Notes: a model not told the origin generated them from the sequence alone. A DNA stretch of 64,000 nt from Oncomelania hupensis (GCA_036898135.1 CM072522.1:59949853-60013852), one strand, 5' to 3'. Numbered from the stretch's first letter, positions 42,901-55,500 are shown. Translations and numbers: made by a program.

Positions 42901-44035
42901 GTCTAGGCTATATGTGTGGCGGATAACATTATTTATTACAGATATGTTTAAGTAGAGTTGCCTAGGCTATATGTGTGACAAATAACATTATTTATTACAT
43001 ATATGTTGAAGTAGAGTTGCCTAGGCTATATGTGTGGCGGATAACATTATTTATTACAGATATGTTGAAGTAGAGTTGCCTAGGCTATATATGTGGCGGA
43101 TAACATTATTTATTACAGATATGTTGAAGTAGAGTTGCCTAGGCTATAGGTGTGGTGGATAACATTATTTATTACAGACATGTTGAAGCAGAGTTGTCTA
43201 GGCTATATGTGTGGCGGATAACATTATTTATTACAGATTATGTTGAAGCAGAGTTGTCTAGGCTATATGTGTGGCGGATAACATTTTTTATTACAGATAT
43301 GTTAAAGCAAAATTGTCTAGGCTATATGTGTGGCGGATAACATTATTTATTACAGATATGTTGAAGCAGAGTTATCTAGGCTATATGTGTGGCGGATAAC
43401 ATTATTTATTACAGATATGTTGAAGCAGAGTTGTCTAGGCTATATGTGTGGCGAATAACATTTTTTATTACAGAGATGTTGAAGCAGAGTTGTCTAGGCT
43501 ATATGTGTGGCGGATAACATTATTTATTACAGATATGTTGAAGCAGAGTTGTCTAGGCTATATGTGTGGCGGATAACATTATTTATTACAGATATGTTGA
43601 AGCAGAGTTGTCTAGGCTATATGTGTGGCGGATAACATTATTTTTTTACAGATATGTTGAAGTACAGTTGTCTAGGCTATATGTGTGGCGGATAACATTA
43701 TTTATTACAGATATGTTGAAGCAGAGTTGTCTAGGCTATATGTGTGGCGGATAACATTATTTATTACAGATATGTTGAAGTACAGTTGTCTAGGCTATAT
43801 GTGTGGCGGATAACATTTTTTATTACAGATATGTTGAAGCAGAGTTGTCTAGGCTATATGTGTGGCGGATAACATTATTTATTACAGATATGTTGAAGTA
43901 CAGATGTCTAGGCTATATGTGTGGCGGATAACATTATTTATTACAGATATGTTGAAGTAGAGTTGCCTAGGCTATATGTGTGGCGGATAACATTATTTAT
44001 TACAGATATGTTGAAGCAGAGTTGCCTAGGCTATA
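39955..44035. repeat. 51/59-bp mixed minisatellite, about 65 copies
   Basis: The monomer contains ATAACATTATTTATTACAGA, TATGTTGAAGTAGAGTTGCC and TAGGCTATATG. A long form adds GTGTGGCG (59 bp) and a short form lacks it (51 bp, 17 codons). Runs of the short form give plus-strand frames of about 100-136 codons that are artefacts. Blocks near 41220-41560 and 42240-42600 are near-identical, offset about 1,037 bp. Confidence 0.93.
40113..40576 (+). mobile_element. Apparent solo LTR inserted in the minisatellite
   Basis: A 464-bp non-repeat insert starts TGTCACAAAC and ends CTGCTGACA (TGTCA/TGACA termini). It is flanked on both sides by AGTTG (40108-40112 and 40577-40581), which occurs once in an uninterrupted monomer. 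A polyadenylation-like GGAATAAAAAC lies at about 40217. TG..CA ends plus a 5-bp duplication fit an LTR-retrotransposon solo LTR, though a short TIR element is possible. Confidence 0.6.
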
Positions 44036-44391
44036 TGTATAATATGTTATTTAGGTCCTGTTGTGTCGTCGTGAAGAGTGGCGTTCAATATCCTGGCGAA
44101 GTACGAGCCGTACGTGAAAACTATACTGTGAGGTGTCGACGTGCCCTGTGGGTTCGGGCATTAAAGAGAATAGACCCAACGTTTCCCGGCGTGTCGTAAG
44201 AGGCGACTAACAGGGGTGATGTTAGCACGGCATCACTGGGCGAAAGTCTTTTACACAGAAGTCACAAGCCAGGGCGGAGGAACCTCACGTTACTATAGGT
44301 TTAACGACCACGTGCTCAGGGCCAAGGCGAGCCACACTGTATTCGTGGATTTCGGCTGTGGCCAACAGCCTGGAGAGGATAGACACACTAC

Positions 44392-45252
44392 ATGATGACA
44401 CTATCCACTAATTCCATACCGGATCGGTCGTCGCCCGGCTCAAGGACCGCGCCATCCGTTGGCCACCAGGACGGAGGTGTTAAGTATGCTACTGATGGAC
44501 AATTTAGCAAGATCCGCACGAGAAACAACATCGTCATAGGAACCTGGAATGTGAGGACCCTAACTGCGGAAGGAAAATTAGAAAAACTGGCCCACGAGTT
44601 GGACCGCTATCGATGGAACGTTCTAGGCATCGGCGAACTGCGCTGGAAAGGCCTAGGTGAAAAAAAAACGACTGACAAAGACCACAAGCTCTATTTCAGC
44701 GGTAGAGATGACAGGCACTAACACGGCGTTGGATTCTTGGTCCACAAGAATATTCTAACCACTGTCGTGGGTTGCCGCCCAGTCTCCAGTGGACTCATTA
44801 CCATCCGCCTGAGAGCAGCCCCTTTCAACATCACCATCATCCAGGCCTATGCCACAACATCAGACTATGACGACAGCGAAGTGGATGATTTTTATGAAAA
44901 TCTACAGGCGGTCCTTGACCAAGTGCCGAAGAAGGACATAATCATAATGCAAGGCGACTGGAATGCCAAGGTTGGCCAAGATGCGCACCACAACTGGGGA
45001 GACATATGTGGACCCCACTGCAACAACGAGACAAATGACAGGGGTCTGAGACTCTTGGAGTTTGCCAGATACAACAATCTGGTGCTGGCAAACACACTTG
45101 GTCTCCACAAAAACTCCAGACGATGGACATGGCACAGTCCCGGCGGGGAGCATCACAACCAAATAGACTACATCATGGTCAAGAAACGCTTCAGATCAAG
45201 CATCAACATAGGCAGTACGCGCACCTTTTACAGGAGCAGAAATCGGGAGTGA
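44392..45252 (+). pseudogene. LINE AP-endonuclease segment
   Basis: One frame from 44392 is interrupted by TAA at 44719-44721, within DDRH-stop-HGVGFLV, and then runs to 45252, where a frameshift near 45235 (EIGSDHDLV continues in another frame) ends it. Conserved residues GDWNAKVG, HNQIDYI and SDHD are present across the frames. The TAA sits where related copies would have a sense codon. Confidence 0.82.
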
Positions 45253-45279
45253 CCACGATCTCGTGATGATGTCTTTCCG

Positions 45280-46979
45280 CCTCCACTTGAACTGAGTAAA
45301 TACAGCAAAGTGCTCTAGACTGAAGTTCGACCTGGACAAACTGCAAGACCCAGAGGTGGCAGAACTATTTCAGGCCACAGTTGCAGGGAAATTTGCACCA
45401 CTGCTCATTCTGGGGATTGGTGAAGTAGATGTCAACACCATGACCACCACCTTCAACTCAGCTGTGACAGATGCCGCCACTGAAATCCTTGGCAAGCACC
45501 GGCCAAAGAAGAAGCCGTGGATCACACCTGAACTTTTGGATCTGTGTGATAAACGAAGAGATATAAAAAAGAAAAAGAACACCTCACAGGGAGCTGATGT
45601 CTACCGAAAAATCAACAATGACATCCGAAATAGCATGCGCACAGCAAATGAGAACTGGATAGAAGATCAATGCCAGGAAATAGAGAACAGTCTAAACAAG
45701 AACAACAGCAAGAAGGCCTACCAGACTGTGAAGCGGCTGACGAAGGTCAAACAGCCCAAAGTCTCCACGATCCAAAGCAAATCTGGCATATGCGTTACAG
45801 AAGAACAAGAAGTCTTGGACAGATGGACAAAGTACTGCTCTGACCTTTACAACCATACACCAAATGGAGACCCATCAGTTCTAGTATGTCCCGAGAACAG
45901 AGAAGAAGAAATCCTCCCAATTCTCCGGGAAGAAATTGAGGCAGCAGTGCAATCGCTAAAGAGAGGGAAGTCAGCGGGAGTGGTCAACACACCCGCGGAA
46001 CTGCTACCAGCAGGAGGAGAAGCGATGACTGATGCCCTCACCATTATCTGTAACAAGATCTGGCAGAGTGGGGAGTGGCCTATACCATGGACCCAGTCAC
46101 TTATCATTCTTTCCAAAAAAAGGTAACCTTCAGGAGTGTGAAAATTACCGCACCATCAGCCTCATCAGCCATCCCAGCAAAGTACTCCTGAAAATAATAC
46201 TCAACAGGTTGAAACCCCAAACTGAACAAATCATAGCTGAAGAACAAGCAGGATTCAGGGCAGGGCGAAGTACCACTGAACAGATTTTCAACCTCAGAAT
46301 AATCTGTGAGAAATACCTACAGCACCATCAACATCTATATCATGTGTTCATAGACTTCAAGAAGGCGTTTGACCGAGTCTGGCATGCAGCTCTATGGGCA
46401 ACAATGAAAGTGTACAACATCAGCCCTAACATTATTAAAGTCATCAAAAGCCTGTATGTCAAGGCTACCAGTGCAGTCCTCCGCAACAGCGCCATCGTAA
46501 ACTGGTTCAGAACAACAATCGGTGTGCGTCAAGGATGCCTACTCTCTCCAACACTCTTCAACATCTTCCTAGTGCGCATCATGTCAGATGCTCTTGCAGA
46601 TCATGAAGGCACAGTCAGCACAGGGGGTAGAGCAACCTCCAATCTTCGTTTTGCGGATGACATTGATGGATTGGCTGGAGAAAAACAAGATCTTGAACAG
46701 CTGGTACAGAGGCTTGACACCACCTCCAGAGCTTATGGAATGGAAATAAATGCAGAGAAGACCAAAATGATGACCAACAACACCAATGGCATCAACACGG
46801 ACATCAAGGTCCAAGGCCAATCCTTCAACACAGTGCATAGCTTCAAATATTTAGGAACCATTGTATCAGACAATGGGTCCCGACAGGAAGTCCTCTCCAG
46901 GATCGCACAAACAACTGCTGCCCTGACAAGGTTGAAGCCCATTTGGAAACACAGGACCATCAGTCTAATTCTAAAGTAA
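45280..46979 (+). pseudogene. LINE connector and reverse-transcriptase segment
   Basis: After a stop near 45296 the frame 45356-46126 carries the connector (HRPKKKPWITPELLDLCDKR, SLKRGKSAGVVNTPAELL). A frameshift in the A-run at about 46116-46123 moves to the RT frame ending at 46979. Catalytic DFKKAF and FADD motifs are intact, but another frameshift near 46970 separates the C-terminal domain. The ORF is dead. Confidence 0.85.
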
Positions 46980-47360
46980 GACTGCTGCGCCCCCTTGTCA
47001 TCTCCATCTTCCTATATGCTTGCGAAGCATGGACCCTCACAGCAGATATACAACGAAGAATACAAAGCATGGAGATGAGGTGCTACAGAAGACTTCTGTT
47101 CAAAGAAACGGAAACTCCGATGGTATGGCCACGTCACCAGATCATCAGGCCTTGCAAAGACTATTTTGCAAGGCACAGTGCAAGGCGGTAGAAGAAGAGG
47201 GAGACCGAAAAAGAGGTGGGAGGACAACATTCGAGAATGGACTGGTTTGACACTGAGCAAAGCCATCAGGGCTGCTGAGGACAGAGAAAGATGGAGTATG
47301 ATGGTTAAACGATCATCTGTGGTGCCCCTACGACCTCCTGGTTACGGGACAGGATAGGAT
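46943..47360 (+). pseudogene. LINE C-terminal domain with about 105-bp deletion
   Basis: KVRLLRPLVISIFLYACEAW and RRIQSMEMRCYRRLL join directly to the segment encoding KRKLRWYGHVTR-type sequence in a different frame. The interval present in the copy at 17240-17345 is missing at about 47100. Confidence 0.8.
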
Positions 47361-47370
47361 AGGATATCGA

Positions 47371-47730
47371 CGTCTTATAAATTAACTTAAAACTATAGAA
47401 ATAGATACCGGCTAGATATAAACTTTAGAACAAGAAAGTCTGGTGATATCCTATGTTAAGGCATTCATTTTGATACACCTACCATGTTGCTTAATTTTGC
47501 GCGAGACATAATTTGGTGTTGTGCCCGCGGTGGACGTAACTAAACATTCCACGATTCAGGGCGTGAAAGTTGTGTTAACGACCTTTGCACTGCTGTAGCC
47601 TTTACACAGGAAGAACTCATTGGCAGATAGAAACAGTTCTTCTTCTTGTTTTGAGTTGTGAACAAAGGATATTATTAAACTTATCATCAAGACTATTAAC
47701 AGGCCGGGTGAGTAAAAGTATAAAATATAA
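47371..47730. other. Non-coding stretch, nothing recognised
   Basis: No supported feature. Confidence 0.4.
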
Positions 47731-48180
47731 CAGATAACAGATAACAGAACTTTATTTCGCCAGGGACAAGCACGAGGAATACACTTTGATGTTGGCACAC
47801 ATAATTTTATTTATACTAAACACAATAAAAAAGCCAACCACACCTTCGCGCAACCATCCACTTGCTGACACACTCCTACAAGACTAGGAATAATACTGAC
47901 TGGAATATAGTAGAAACAGAATGATCAAATCCAATAGACACACACATCCACACACACGTGCGCGCTCTTCTCCGTTATCTCTCGCTCTCTCAATTCTCTT
48001 CTCTTATCTTACACACTCTACATACATCTATAAGTTCTCTCTATATCACTTCCTCTATAGTGTTCACCACTTATTGACAAACTATCCTGTAGTTTGTGTA
48101 CCTATGTTTTGCACAAAAGAGAAAGAGAGAAGAGAGAGAGGGAGGAGGTCAGGAGAGAGAGAGTGCTAGAAGGGAGGAGA
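47731..48180 (-). repeat. Probable LINE/SINE 3' end, reverse orientation
   Basis: ACAGATAACAGATAACAGAA precedes CTTTATTTCGCCAGGGACA, the same layout (tandem tail, then complement of AATAAAG) as at 16766, 33238 and 62655. Sequence to the right is unassigned and ends in a short GA tract. Confidence 0.45.
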
Positions 48181-48571
48181 TTAAGCGTAAGAAGTTAAAG
48201 CTTCACCTTCAGGCTGGTACATAAGGTCGGGAATAGGAGGCCAGAGATAGATTACGTAGGAGACGAGAGATACCCAACAGATGAACGTACAGGGGGCGGA
48301 TCTAGGAGGGATAGAGGTGAGGGGTGAGGTTCCAGGGGCTTCGGACACCCCTCCCCTCCCCCCCCCCCAAAAAAAAAAAAACCCAGAAAACAAACATGTC
48401 ATAAAATAAAATAAAATTAAAATAAATAACAAGACATTTTAAAAACATTTGTTGCGATATCTACCACAAACATCCAAAGTTTGCGGTCGGATGACGTGTT
48501 TTATTACTACTGCATGGTTACATCCCTAAGCTTGGCTTTCACTTCCGTTTATCAGTGCAAAGAGTACTAGT

Positions 48572-48613
<42 letters not shown>

Positions 48614-48680
48614 GTGTGGGTGTGGGTGTGTGTGCGTGTGTATATGTGTGTATGTGTGAAGGTGCGTGTGTGTGTTTTTG
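48181..48680. other. Non-coding stretch with (GT)n microsatellite
   Basis: A homopolymer pair C11/A12 lies at about 48358-48381. (GT)n runs at 48578-48680. Confidence 0.7.
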
Positions 48681-48684
48681 CTAA

Positions 48685-49240
48685 GCTTTTTTCACTGAAT
48701 GTTAAAAGAACCTGTCGGAGGGAAGATGGGAGGTAGAAAGGAGGAGGGAGAAGGGGGGCATGGTCAACGTAGGCAGGCCCTTATTAAGGACAGAAAAAAC
48801 AACAACAAAGAACTGTTTTTCTATCATCTTAGCAGTATGATTGCTCTGGTGGTTCAGTGTTGATGTCGGTCCCTAGCTACCCCTCCTTCTCTGGGATGGT
48901 TATCCTTGTCTGCCGTATCGCCAATGGCGGGTGTAGACGTTCAATGTTCATTCATTCTTTCACATCAAACATCGTGTATGTTTGTTGTTGGTTGTTGTTG
49001 TTGTTGTTGTTGTTGTTGATCATTGCAACAGAAGGGTGTTGGAGGGTAGAGATTTTGCGTTAGGAAAGCACTTAAGAGATTGTAAAATTGTATGTCGTAA
49101 CATTCCATTATTCAGCACAATTCATTGCCGTAAGCATTGCAAGTTAAAAGCATTCTTTGCAACCGTTTAAAGGGGCCTACGTTGACCACGCCCTCTCCAA
49201 AGATACTTTTAACATTCACAGTGAGTTTTTTCCCCACTGA
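48685..49240. repeat. Fold-back (MITE-like) element candidate
   Basis: CACTGAATGTTAAAAGAACC ... GCATGGTCAACGTAGGC at 48690-48776 is imperfectly repeated in reverse complement at 49165-49245 (GGCCTACGTTGACCACGCCC ... TTTTAACATTCACAGTGAG). The interior holds the single copy of the 74-bp repeat and a (GTT)n array. Confidence 0.5.
48820..48950 (+). repeat. Single diverged copy of the 74-bp minisatellite unit
   Basis: TTAGCAGTATGATTGCTCTG, GTGGTTCAGTGTTGATGTCG and AATGGCGGGTGTAGACGTT match both flanks and the monomer of the array at 160-665. Confidence 0.75.
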
Positions 49241-49524
49241 AAACATCCGATCTTTTTTTTTTTAATTGATTAAACGCCTTAATGTTTGTGCCTATTAATA
49301 GCAACAGCAGTGAGCTAGCCAGCCAACATTGTGGAGCTAAAAATAGCAGCTACCAAAAGCGGTAAGAGACAGAAGGCGTAAAAACAATGGCGTTCATTTT
49401 AGGTTGATAAAACAGACCCAACTCTACCCCAGACACCAAAGAAAGGGTCTTCAGCTTGGTTGTTCCCTCACAGTTAATACTCAGTACCAGTGGCCTCAGT
49501 TATTCAAAGAGCATGAGTGTTTTC

Positions 49525-49527
49525 TTA

Positions 49528-49621
<94 letters not shown>

Positions 49622-50035
49622 TTTGTATAGCGCAATTCAAACATAAAATGCTTTACAAAGCGCTTGATCACATGCAGCCACACACAGATACACACAATAA
49701 TAAATCTATTCTGCATTTAAAAACAAGATAACATGTAAACCTAGTGAATGTAACAAACCAACAAATAAAAGTATAAAATCAGTCAATCAATCAATCAACT
49801 TATAAAATAAATGAGTAATTTCAAAGAAAAAATAAAAGAGATGGACGTTAATACCAAAAGAGGCAGATCAACAATACCTCATCTAAGATGTAAAGTGTAA
49901 AAGGTGGTGAAATACAGCAGAATAATCGTTGAATAACTAAACAACGTTACAACATATGACAGGCCAGATGAAAAGAATAAAAGCTTGTGTAATGGCATTA
50001 ATCTGGTTTAAAAAGAAAACATATTTGTGATTCAC

Positions 50036-50134
<99 letters not shown>

Positions 50135-50490
50135 GCAGTTCTAATTTCATTCACAGGGAGAACAAGTTAAGAGGGATCAAATTTCATTTAAAAAGCAAAA
50201 CAATTTTAAGACAAGTACACGCATATGCACATGCATCCACATACACACGCATTCACTCATTCACACACACACATTCACACACATATTCACACACACACAC
50301 ACACACACACACATTTCAGATGTCAGCGCGACAGGGTGTCCGCAAAAGAGGATGTTCTACAGGTGTAAGCGGAAGAGATAGGTTTTCATTTGGGCTTTGA
50401 AAGAGTCAAGAGATGGAGATTGGCGAAAGCTGCATGGGAGTTTGTTCCACAGGGTAGGAGCATAGACGGAAAAGGATAGGGTCAAAGGTC
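49525..50490. repeat. Dispersed retroposon bounded by (AAT)n arrays
   Basis: (AAT)n at 49529-49620 and again at 50037-50134. Between and after them are TTTTGTATAGCGCAATTC, AAGCGCTTGATCACATGCAG, an (AC)n tract at 50265-50312, and GGAGTTTGTTCCACAGGGTA. The order parallels 24485-24960. Confidence 0.6.
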
Positions 50491-50790
50491 ACCCGACTAT
50501 GGTATTTCGATGTACCGTTTAATCAGGGGAAATCACTCTGTCAGAACCGAAATGGCAAATTCAAACTTTAGCGGTTGGCTTGAGCAACGAAAGCCCACTT
50601 TATCGTTGTTCAATGTCATAACAATGCGAAGTTTAGGGTAAGCCTGTTTTGGCCAAATGTAAACAAAGTCTTCGAATTGGGACCTTTTAACAAGCATTCA
50701 CAATGGTAGAAAAAAACAAAACAAAGAGACACCTCCCTAACGGAGATGGAGATCTACTAGCCTCGGAGAAAATCTTACTTCAGATAATGG
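50491..50790. other. Unique non-coding stretch
   Basis: Nothing recognised. Confidence 0.4.
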
Positions 50791-50794
50791 TATT

Positions 50795-51028
50795 GGTTGC
50801 AGTCTATCTGTAGTCTCACAAATACAAATTCCATTTCCTTTCCGTCTAGGCACAGAGCATAATGTTAATGTTATACTCTGTGGTCTAGGTCTATTAATAG
50901 CGACTTAATAGCTTTTACAACACACGTTTGAGTAATGAGTGTGTTTGTAGTGTATGCAGCATTGTCTGTGTATGTTGATTACAGATCGCCGCGTTTTAAG
51001 TCTGATGAAATAAGGCGCGAATAGCGTC

Positions 51029-51106
<78 letters not shown>

Positions 51107-51112
51107 TTTCAT
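50795..51112 (+). repeat. SINE copy with (ATT)n tail
   Basis: TTTCCTTTCCGTCT, TTAATAGCGACTTAATAGC, ACAGATCGCCGCGTTTTAAG and AAGGCGCGAATAGCGTC match the family. The ATT array spans 51030-51103. Confidence 0.8.
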
Positions 51113-51184
51113 ACAGCGCCTAGTTTGTGAAGAATAAATCAGTTGAAAGCTTTGAATACAAAAACACATTTCTAGTTTGTGCCG

Positions 51185-51890
51185 TAACCATAACAGTATT
51201 CCCCACTTTGTGGAAATGTAGTGCTTTACATTACCAGTTTCTGTCATTCTCATTTGTTCTTTCTCGTTCCTAATCCGTTCAACCAATGTACTATCTTCTT
51301 CGCTAGACCAGTCACCTATCGCTTTTTCTTGATAACTCTCCCAAACCTCCTCATTTGTGTATGGGGTCTGTTGGGACAGCTTGGGTATTTAGCAATGTAG
51401 GCATTTTATATGTAAATGTTTCGTTCATATTTTTATAATGATGTTTGTATTCTATTTTGTTTTTGTAAACAGGGGTTCAATAAATGAGAGTACAGCCTCA
51501 GCGTCCCCTGGATGGGATGCTTTTATTGTAAAGTGACCGTTGGTGGTGTGCCTTCAGTGTTACCATTAGGGTTGTTGGTTGTTTGTAGATTATAGTCACA
51601 CGACACTTTCGCATATAGGTGACTACTGGACCGATTTATACTGTTGGTAAAGGGGAAAAAATATATATTATGATCACACGTTGACCAATCCGGGATTCGA
51701 ACCAGCGACCTTTCGGTTACTAGCAAGACGCTCTTAGCAACTGAGCTACCCGGCCCCTCTGACCATTAGGGTTGTTTCAGCAGATCTTTTATACGGATCA
51801 CAGGTGAGTCCCCTGTCAACCACGTTGGTGTCCTGATTGGGCTCTTCGTAGTCCGCTGGACCTTATAAACAATGACTAACTAACTACGCT
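51185..51890 (+). repeat. Family X retroposon copy carrying a nested SINE
   Basis: It matches 53380-53910 throughout (GTAGTGCTTTACATTACC, CAGCGTCCCCTGGATGGGAT, CAGCAGATCTTTTATACGGA, TCGTAGTCCGCTGGACC). It is split at 51577-51761 by a SINE and ends in a TAAC-type tail near 51878-51890. Confidence 0.8.
51577..51761 (-). repeat. Nested tRNA-headed SINE with 15-bp target-site duplication
   Basis: ACCATTAGGGTTGTT flanks it at 51562-51576 and 51762-51776. On the minus strand it starts GGGGCCGGGTAGCTCAGTTG (box A) then CGCTGGTTCGAATCCCGG (box B). The uninterrupted family X copy at 53810-53825 has a single CACTAGGGTTGTT, an empty site. Confidence 0.85.
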
Positions 51891-52335
51891 ACTGCCCTAC
51901 GGTAACAAACCCTGCATATGTCATGAAACTGTTATCTCTGAAGCAGGTAGGTAATACATGTACAGTACGTCAGTAGTAATAATAGTAATAATTTAGTTAT
52001 AATTAGTCGTCCTTTTCTGCCAACTGATTTACAAACTATGGATTGTATTGATAACATAAGTTTTGATGTCAGTGCTAGGTTAGCAAAAGCTTTCATTGAT
52101 TCTCCAGAAGCTCGGTTTCTTTGATTAGAGATTTGTTGATGTGTGTGTGGGGAGGGTGAGGGAGGAGGAGAGGTGAGTGATTTAAAAAAAAAAGGTATGT
52201 GTTTTTTAATGGGTGGTGCGTGTGTATGTTTGTGTGAATGTGTGTGCTTGCGTGTGTGTGTGCGTTTGTGGGTGGGTGTGTGGGTGTGTGTGTGTGTATG
52301 GGTGTGTGTGTATATGGGTGTGTGTGTATGTGTGT
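51891..52335. other. Non-coding stretch with GT-rich tract
   Basis: No gene. An interrupted (GT)n tract runs at 52215-52338. Confidence 0.6.
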
Positions 52336-52337
52336 AT

Positions 52338-52546
<209 letters not shown>

Positions 52547-52764
52547 TATAAAATGTCCCCACATAACCGGTTAACAGTTCTCTGTACAGTTATCTGAGGA
52601 CACATACACATACAATACACACATACACACACACACACACACAAATAGAAGAGTATGTTCCGGCTGGGCGTTCCCCATAAAATAAACAGAAAGTAAATAA
52701 TGCTACATCATTGCAGTGATTTTGTAAATAATTTTAAGATTTAATTAGGTGTTAGGGAATGGAA

Positions 52765-53170
52765 GGGTTAATTATTACAGATAATAAATATAACAGTTAC
52801 ATATTCCACCATGAAGGGTTGGTTAATAGAGATAATAAATATAACAGTTACATTCCACCATGAAGGGTTGGTTAATAGAGATAATAAATATAACAGTTAC
52901 ATTCCACCATGAAGGGTTGGTTAATAGAGATAATAAATATAACAGTTACATTCCACTATGAAGGGTTGGTTAATAGAGATAATAAATATAACAGTTACAT
53001 TCCACTATGAAGGGTTGGTTAATAGAGATAATAAATATAACAGTTACATTCCACCATGAAGGGTTGGTTAATAGAGATAATAAATAGAACAGTTACATTC
53101 CACCATGAAGGGTTGGTTAATAGAGATAATAAATATAACAGTCACATTCCACCATGAAGGGTTGGTTTGT
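52765..53170. repeat. 49-bp minisatellite, about 8 copies
   Basis: The monomer contains GAAGGGTTGGTTAATAGAGA and TAATAAATATAACAGTTACA. The outer copies diverge slightly. Confidence 0.92.
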
Positions 53171-53339
53171 TATTTTGTGACATGTATAATGACAAATCCT
53201 AATTGTTATTTTGTGACATGTACAATGAAAGCAACGTTTGTTTTGATTCCATAAGGTAAGAAGCATATTTGCTTTTGAAAGTAGTAGGCTTACTATTTAT
53301 GTTGGTCCTTTATAGGCATGACCGATTCACTGCGGCAAC

Positions 53340-53925
53340 AATACCCCCGTTGGAGTGCCGGGGGTTTCAGTATAAATAGTGTCCCCACTTTCTGGAAATT
53401 TAGTGCTTTAAATTCCCTCTGTCGCTGTCTTCCTCATTTACTCTTTCCCATTCCTGCTCTGTCCTATCACTCTGCTATACTATCTTCTTCTTCACTAGAT
53501 CAATGACCTACGTTTTTTCTTGAAAACTCTTCCTGGACAAGACTCCTTGTTTGTGTATGAGGTCTGTTGGATCAGCTTGGGAGTGTTGGACGCTTTCTGC
53601 CGGGTGGTCACTTGGGCTTCCTATGATGTTATTATTTAGCAATATAGGCATTTTATATGTATATGTTTTGTTGATAATTTATAATGATGTTTGTATTCTA
53701 TTTTGTTTTTGTAACCAGGGGTTTGAGTAGTTGGGGTAAAGCCTCAGCCGTCCCCTGCGTGGGATGTCTTTATTGTAAAGTGACTGGCCGGTAGAGGGCA
53801 TTCAATTTTCCCACTAGGGTTGTTTCAGCAGATCTTTTATGCGGATCGGGGGTTGTCCGGTCCTGATTTGGCTCGGAAGAGTCCGCTGGACCTAAAGCAA
53901 CAATCAATCAATCAATCAATTTATG
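53340..53925 (+). repeat. Family X retroposon, most complete copy
   Basis: Starts near TATAAATAGTGTCCCCACTT and includes TGGACGCTTTCTGCCGGGTG, CAGCCGTCCCCTGCGTGGGA and GGCTCGGAAGAGTCCGCTGG. It ends in a (CAAT)n tail at 53902-53922. There are no inverted termini. Tandem tails that differ between copies argue for a LINE-mobilised retroposon. Confidence 0.75.
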
Positions 53926-53939
53926 TTGGTAGCTTGTCT

Positions 53940-54045
53940 AAGGAAAGAGAGAGACAGAGAGAGAAAGAGGGAAAGAACGAGAGAGTGAGAACGAGAGAGA
54001 CAGAGAGATGGAGAAAGAAAGAAGAGAGGAAGAAAGAAAGAGTGT

Positions 54046-54128
<83 letters not shown>

Positions 54129-54140
54129 AGGGGGGGAGAT
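53940..54140. repeat. (GA)n microsatellite
   Basis: Interrupted GA followed by a pure run at 54048-54115. Confidence 0.95.
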
Positions 54141-54267
54141 ATATACGGACAGAAAGTGTCCTTCATTCCAATCGACAACAAGGCTAAAGTGTTAATGTCG
54201 TTAAAACCCGAACGTTGACGTCATGCGGATAAAATTAACTCTGGGCCTGAGCCTGGGATGAGTCAGC

Positions 54268-55500
54268 GTGGAACTAGACGTGCTATAGATTACTGTACGA
54301 CACTTACACTATACAGAGAGACGTGCTATAGATTACTGTACGACACTTACACTATACAGAGAGACGTGCTATAGATTACTGTACGACACTTACACTATAC
54401 AGAGAGACGTGCTATAGATTACTGTACGACACTTACACTATACAGAGACGTGCTATAGATTACTGTACGACACTTACACTATACAGAGAGACGTGTTATA
54501 GATTACTGTACGACACTTACACTATACAGAGACGTGCTATAGATTACTGTACGACACTTACACTATACAGAGACGTGCTATAGATTACTGTACGACACTT
54601 ACACTATACAGAGAGACGTGCTATTGATTACTGTACGACACTTACACTATACAGAGAGACGTGCTATAGATTACTGTACGACACTTACACTATACAGAGA
54701 GACGTGCTATAGATTACTGTACGACACTTACACTATACAGAGAGACGTGCTATAGATTACTGTACGACACTTACACTATACAGAGAGACGTGCTATAGAT
54801 TACTGTACGACACTTACACTATACAGAGACGTGCTATAGATTACTGTACGACACTTACACTATACAGAGAGACGTGCTATAGATTACTGTACGACACTTA
54901 CACTATACAGAGAGACGTGCTATAGATTACTGTACGACACTTACACTATACAGAGAGACGTGCTATAGATTACTGTACGACACTTACACTATACAGAGAC
55001 GTGCTATAGATTACTGTACGACACTTACACTATACAGAGAGACGTGCTATAGATTACTGTACGACACTTACACTATACAGAGAGACGTGCTATAGATTAC
55101 TGTACGACACTTACACTATACAGAGACGTGCTATAGATTACTGTACGACACTTACACTATACAGAGACGTGCTATAGATTACTGTACGACACTTACACTA
55201 TACAGAGAGACGTGCTATAGATTACTGTACGACACTTACACTATACAGAGAGACGTGCTATAGATTACTGTACGACACTTACACTATACAGAGAGACGTG
55301 CTATAGATTACTGTACGACACTTACACTATACAGAGAGACGTGCTATAGATTACTGTACGACACTTACACTATACACAGAGACGTGCTATAGATTACTGT
55401 ACGACACTTACACTATACACAGAGACGTGCTATAGATTACTGTACGACACTTACACTATACAGAGAGACGTGCTATTGATTACTGTACGACACTTACACT

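Larger units (their letters stand above)
44040..47370 (+). mobile_element. RTE-type LINE, near full-length, inactivated
   Basis: The 5' region (about 44040-44390) is followed by endonuclease peptides GTWNVRTLTAEGKLEKL, ILGIGELRWKG-like LGIGELRWKGLG, PFNITIIQAYATT and IIMQGDWNAKVG. RT peptides are KGNLQECENYRTISLISH, EEQAGFRAGRSTTEQIFNLR, VFIDFKKAFDRVW, VRQGCLLSPTLFNIF and LRFADDID. A basic C-terminal part ends with the GGATA tail at 47346-47367. It is inserted at the right edge of the minisatellite. Similarity to RTE/BovB endonuclease and RT is from family knowledge. Confidence 0.9.

Noticed and set aside
44392..46979. Intact, active LINE
   Set aside because: At least one in-frame stop, three frameshifts and a roughly 105-bp deletion separate the endonuclease, RT and C-terminal parts.
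51690..51761. Minus-strand tRNA gene
   Set aside because: Boxes A and B are good but acceptor and T-stem pairing is poor, and a 15-bp target duplication shows a SINE insertion. The heads at 2717 and 29868 are rejected for similar reasons.
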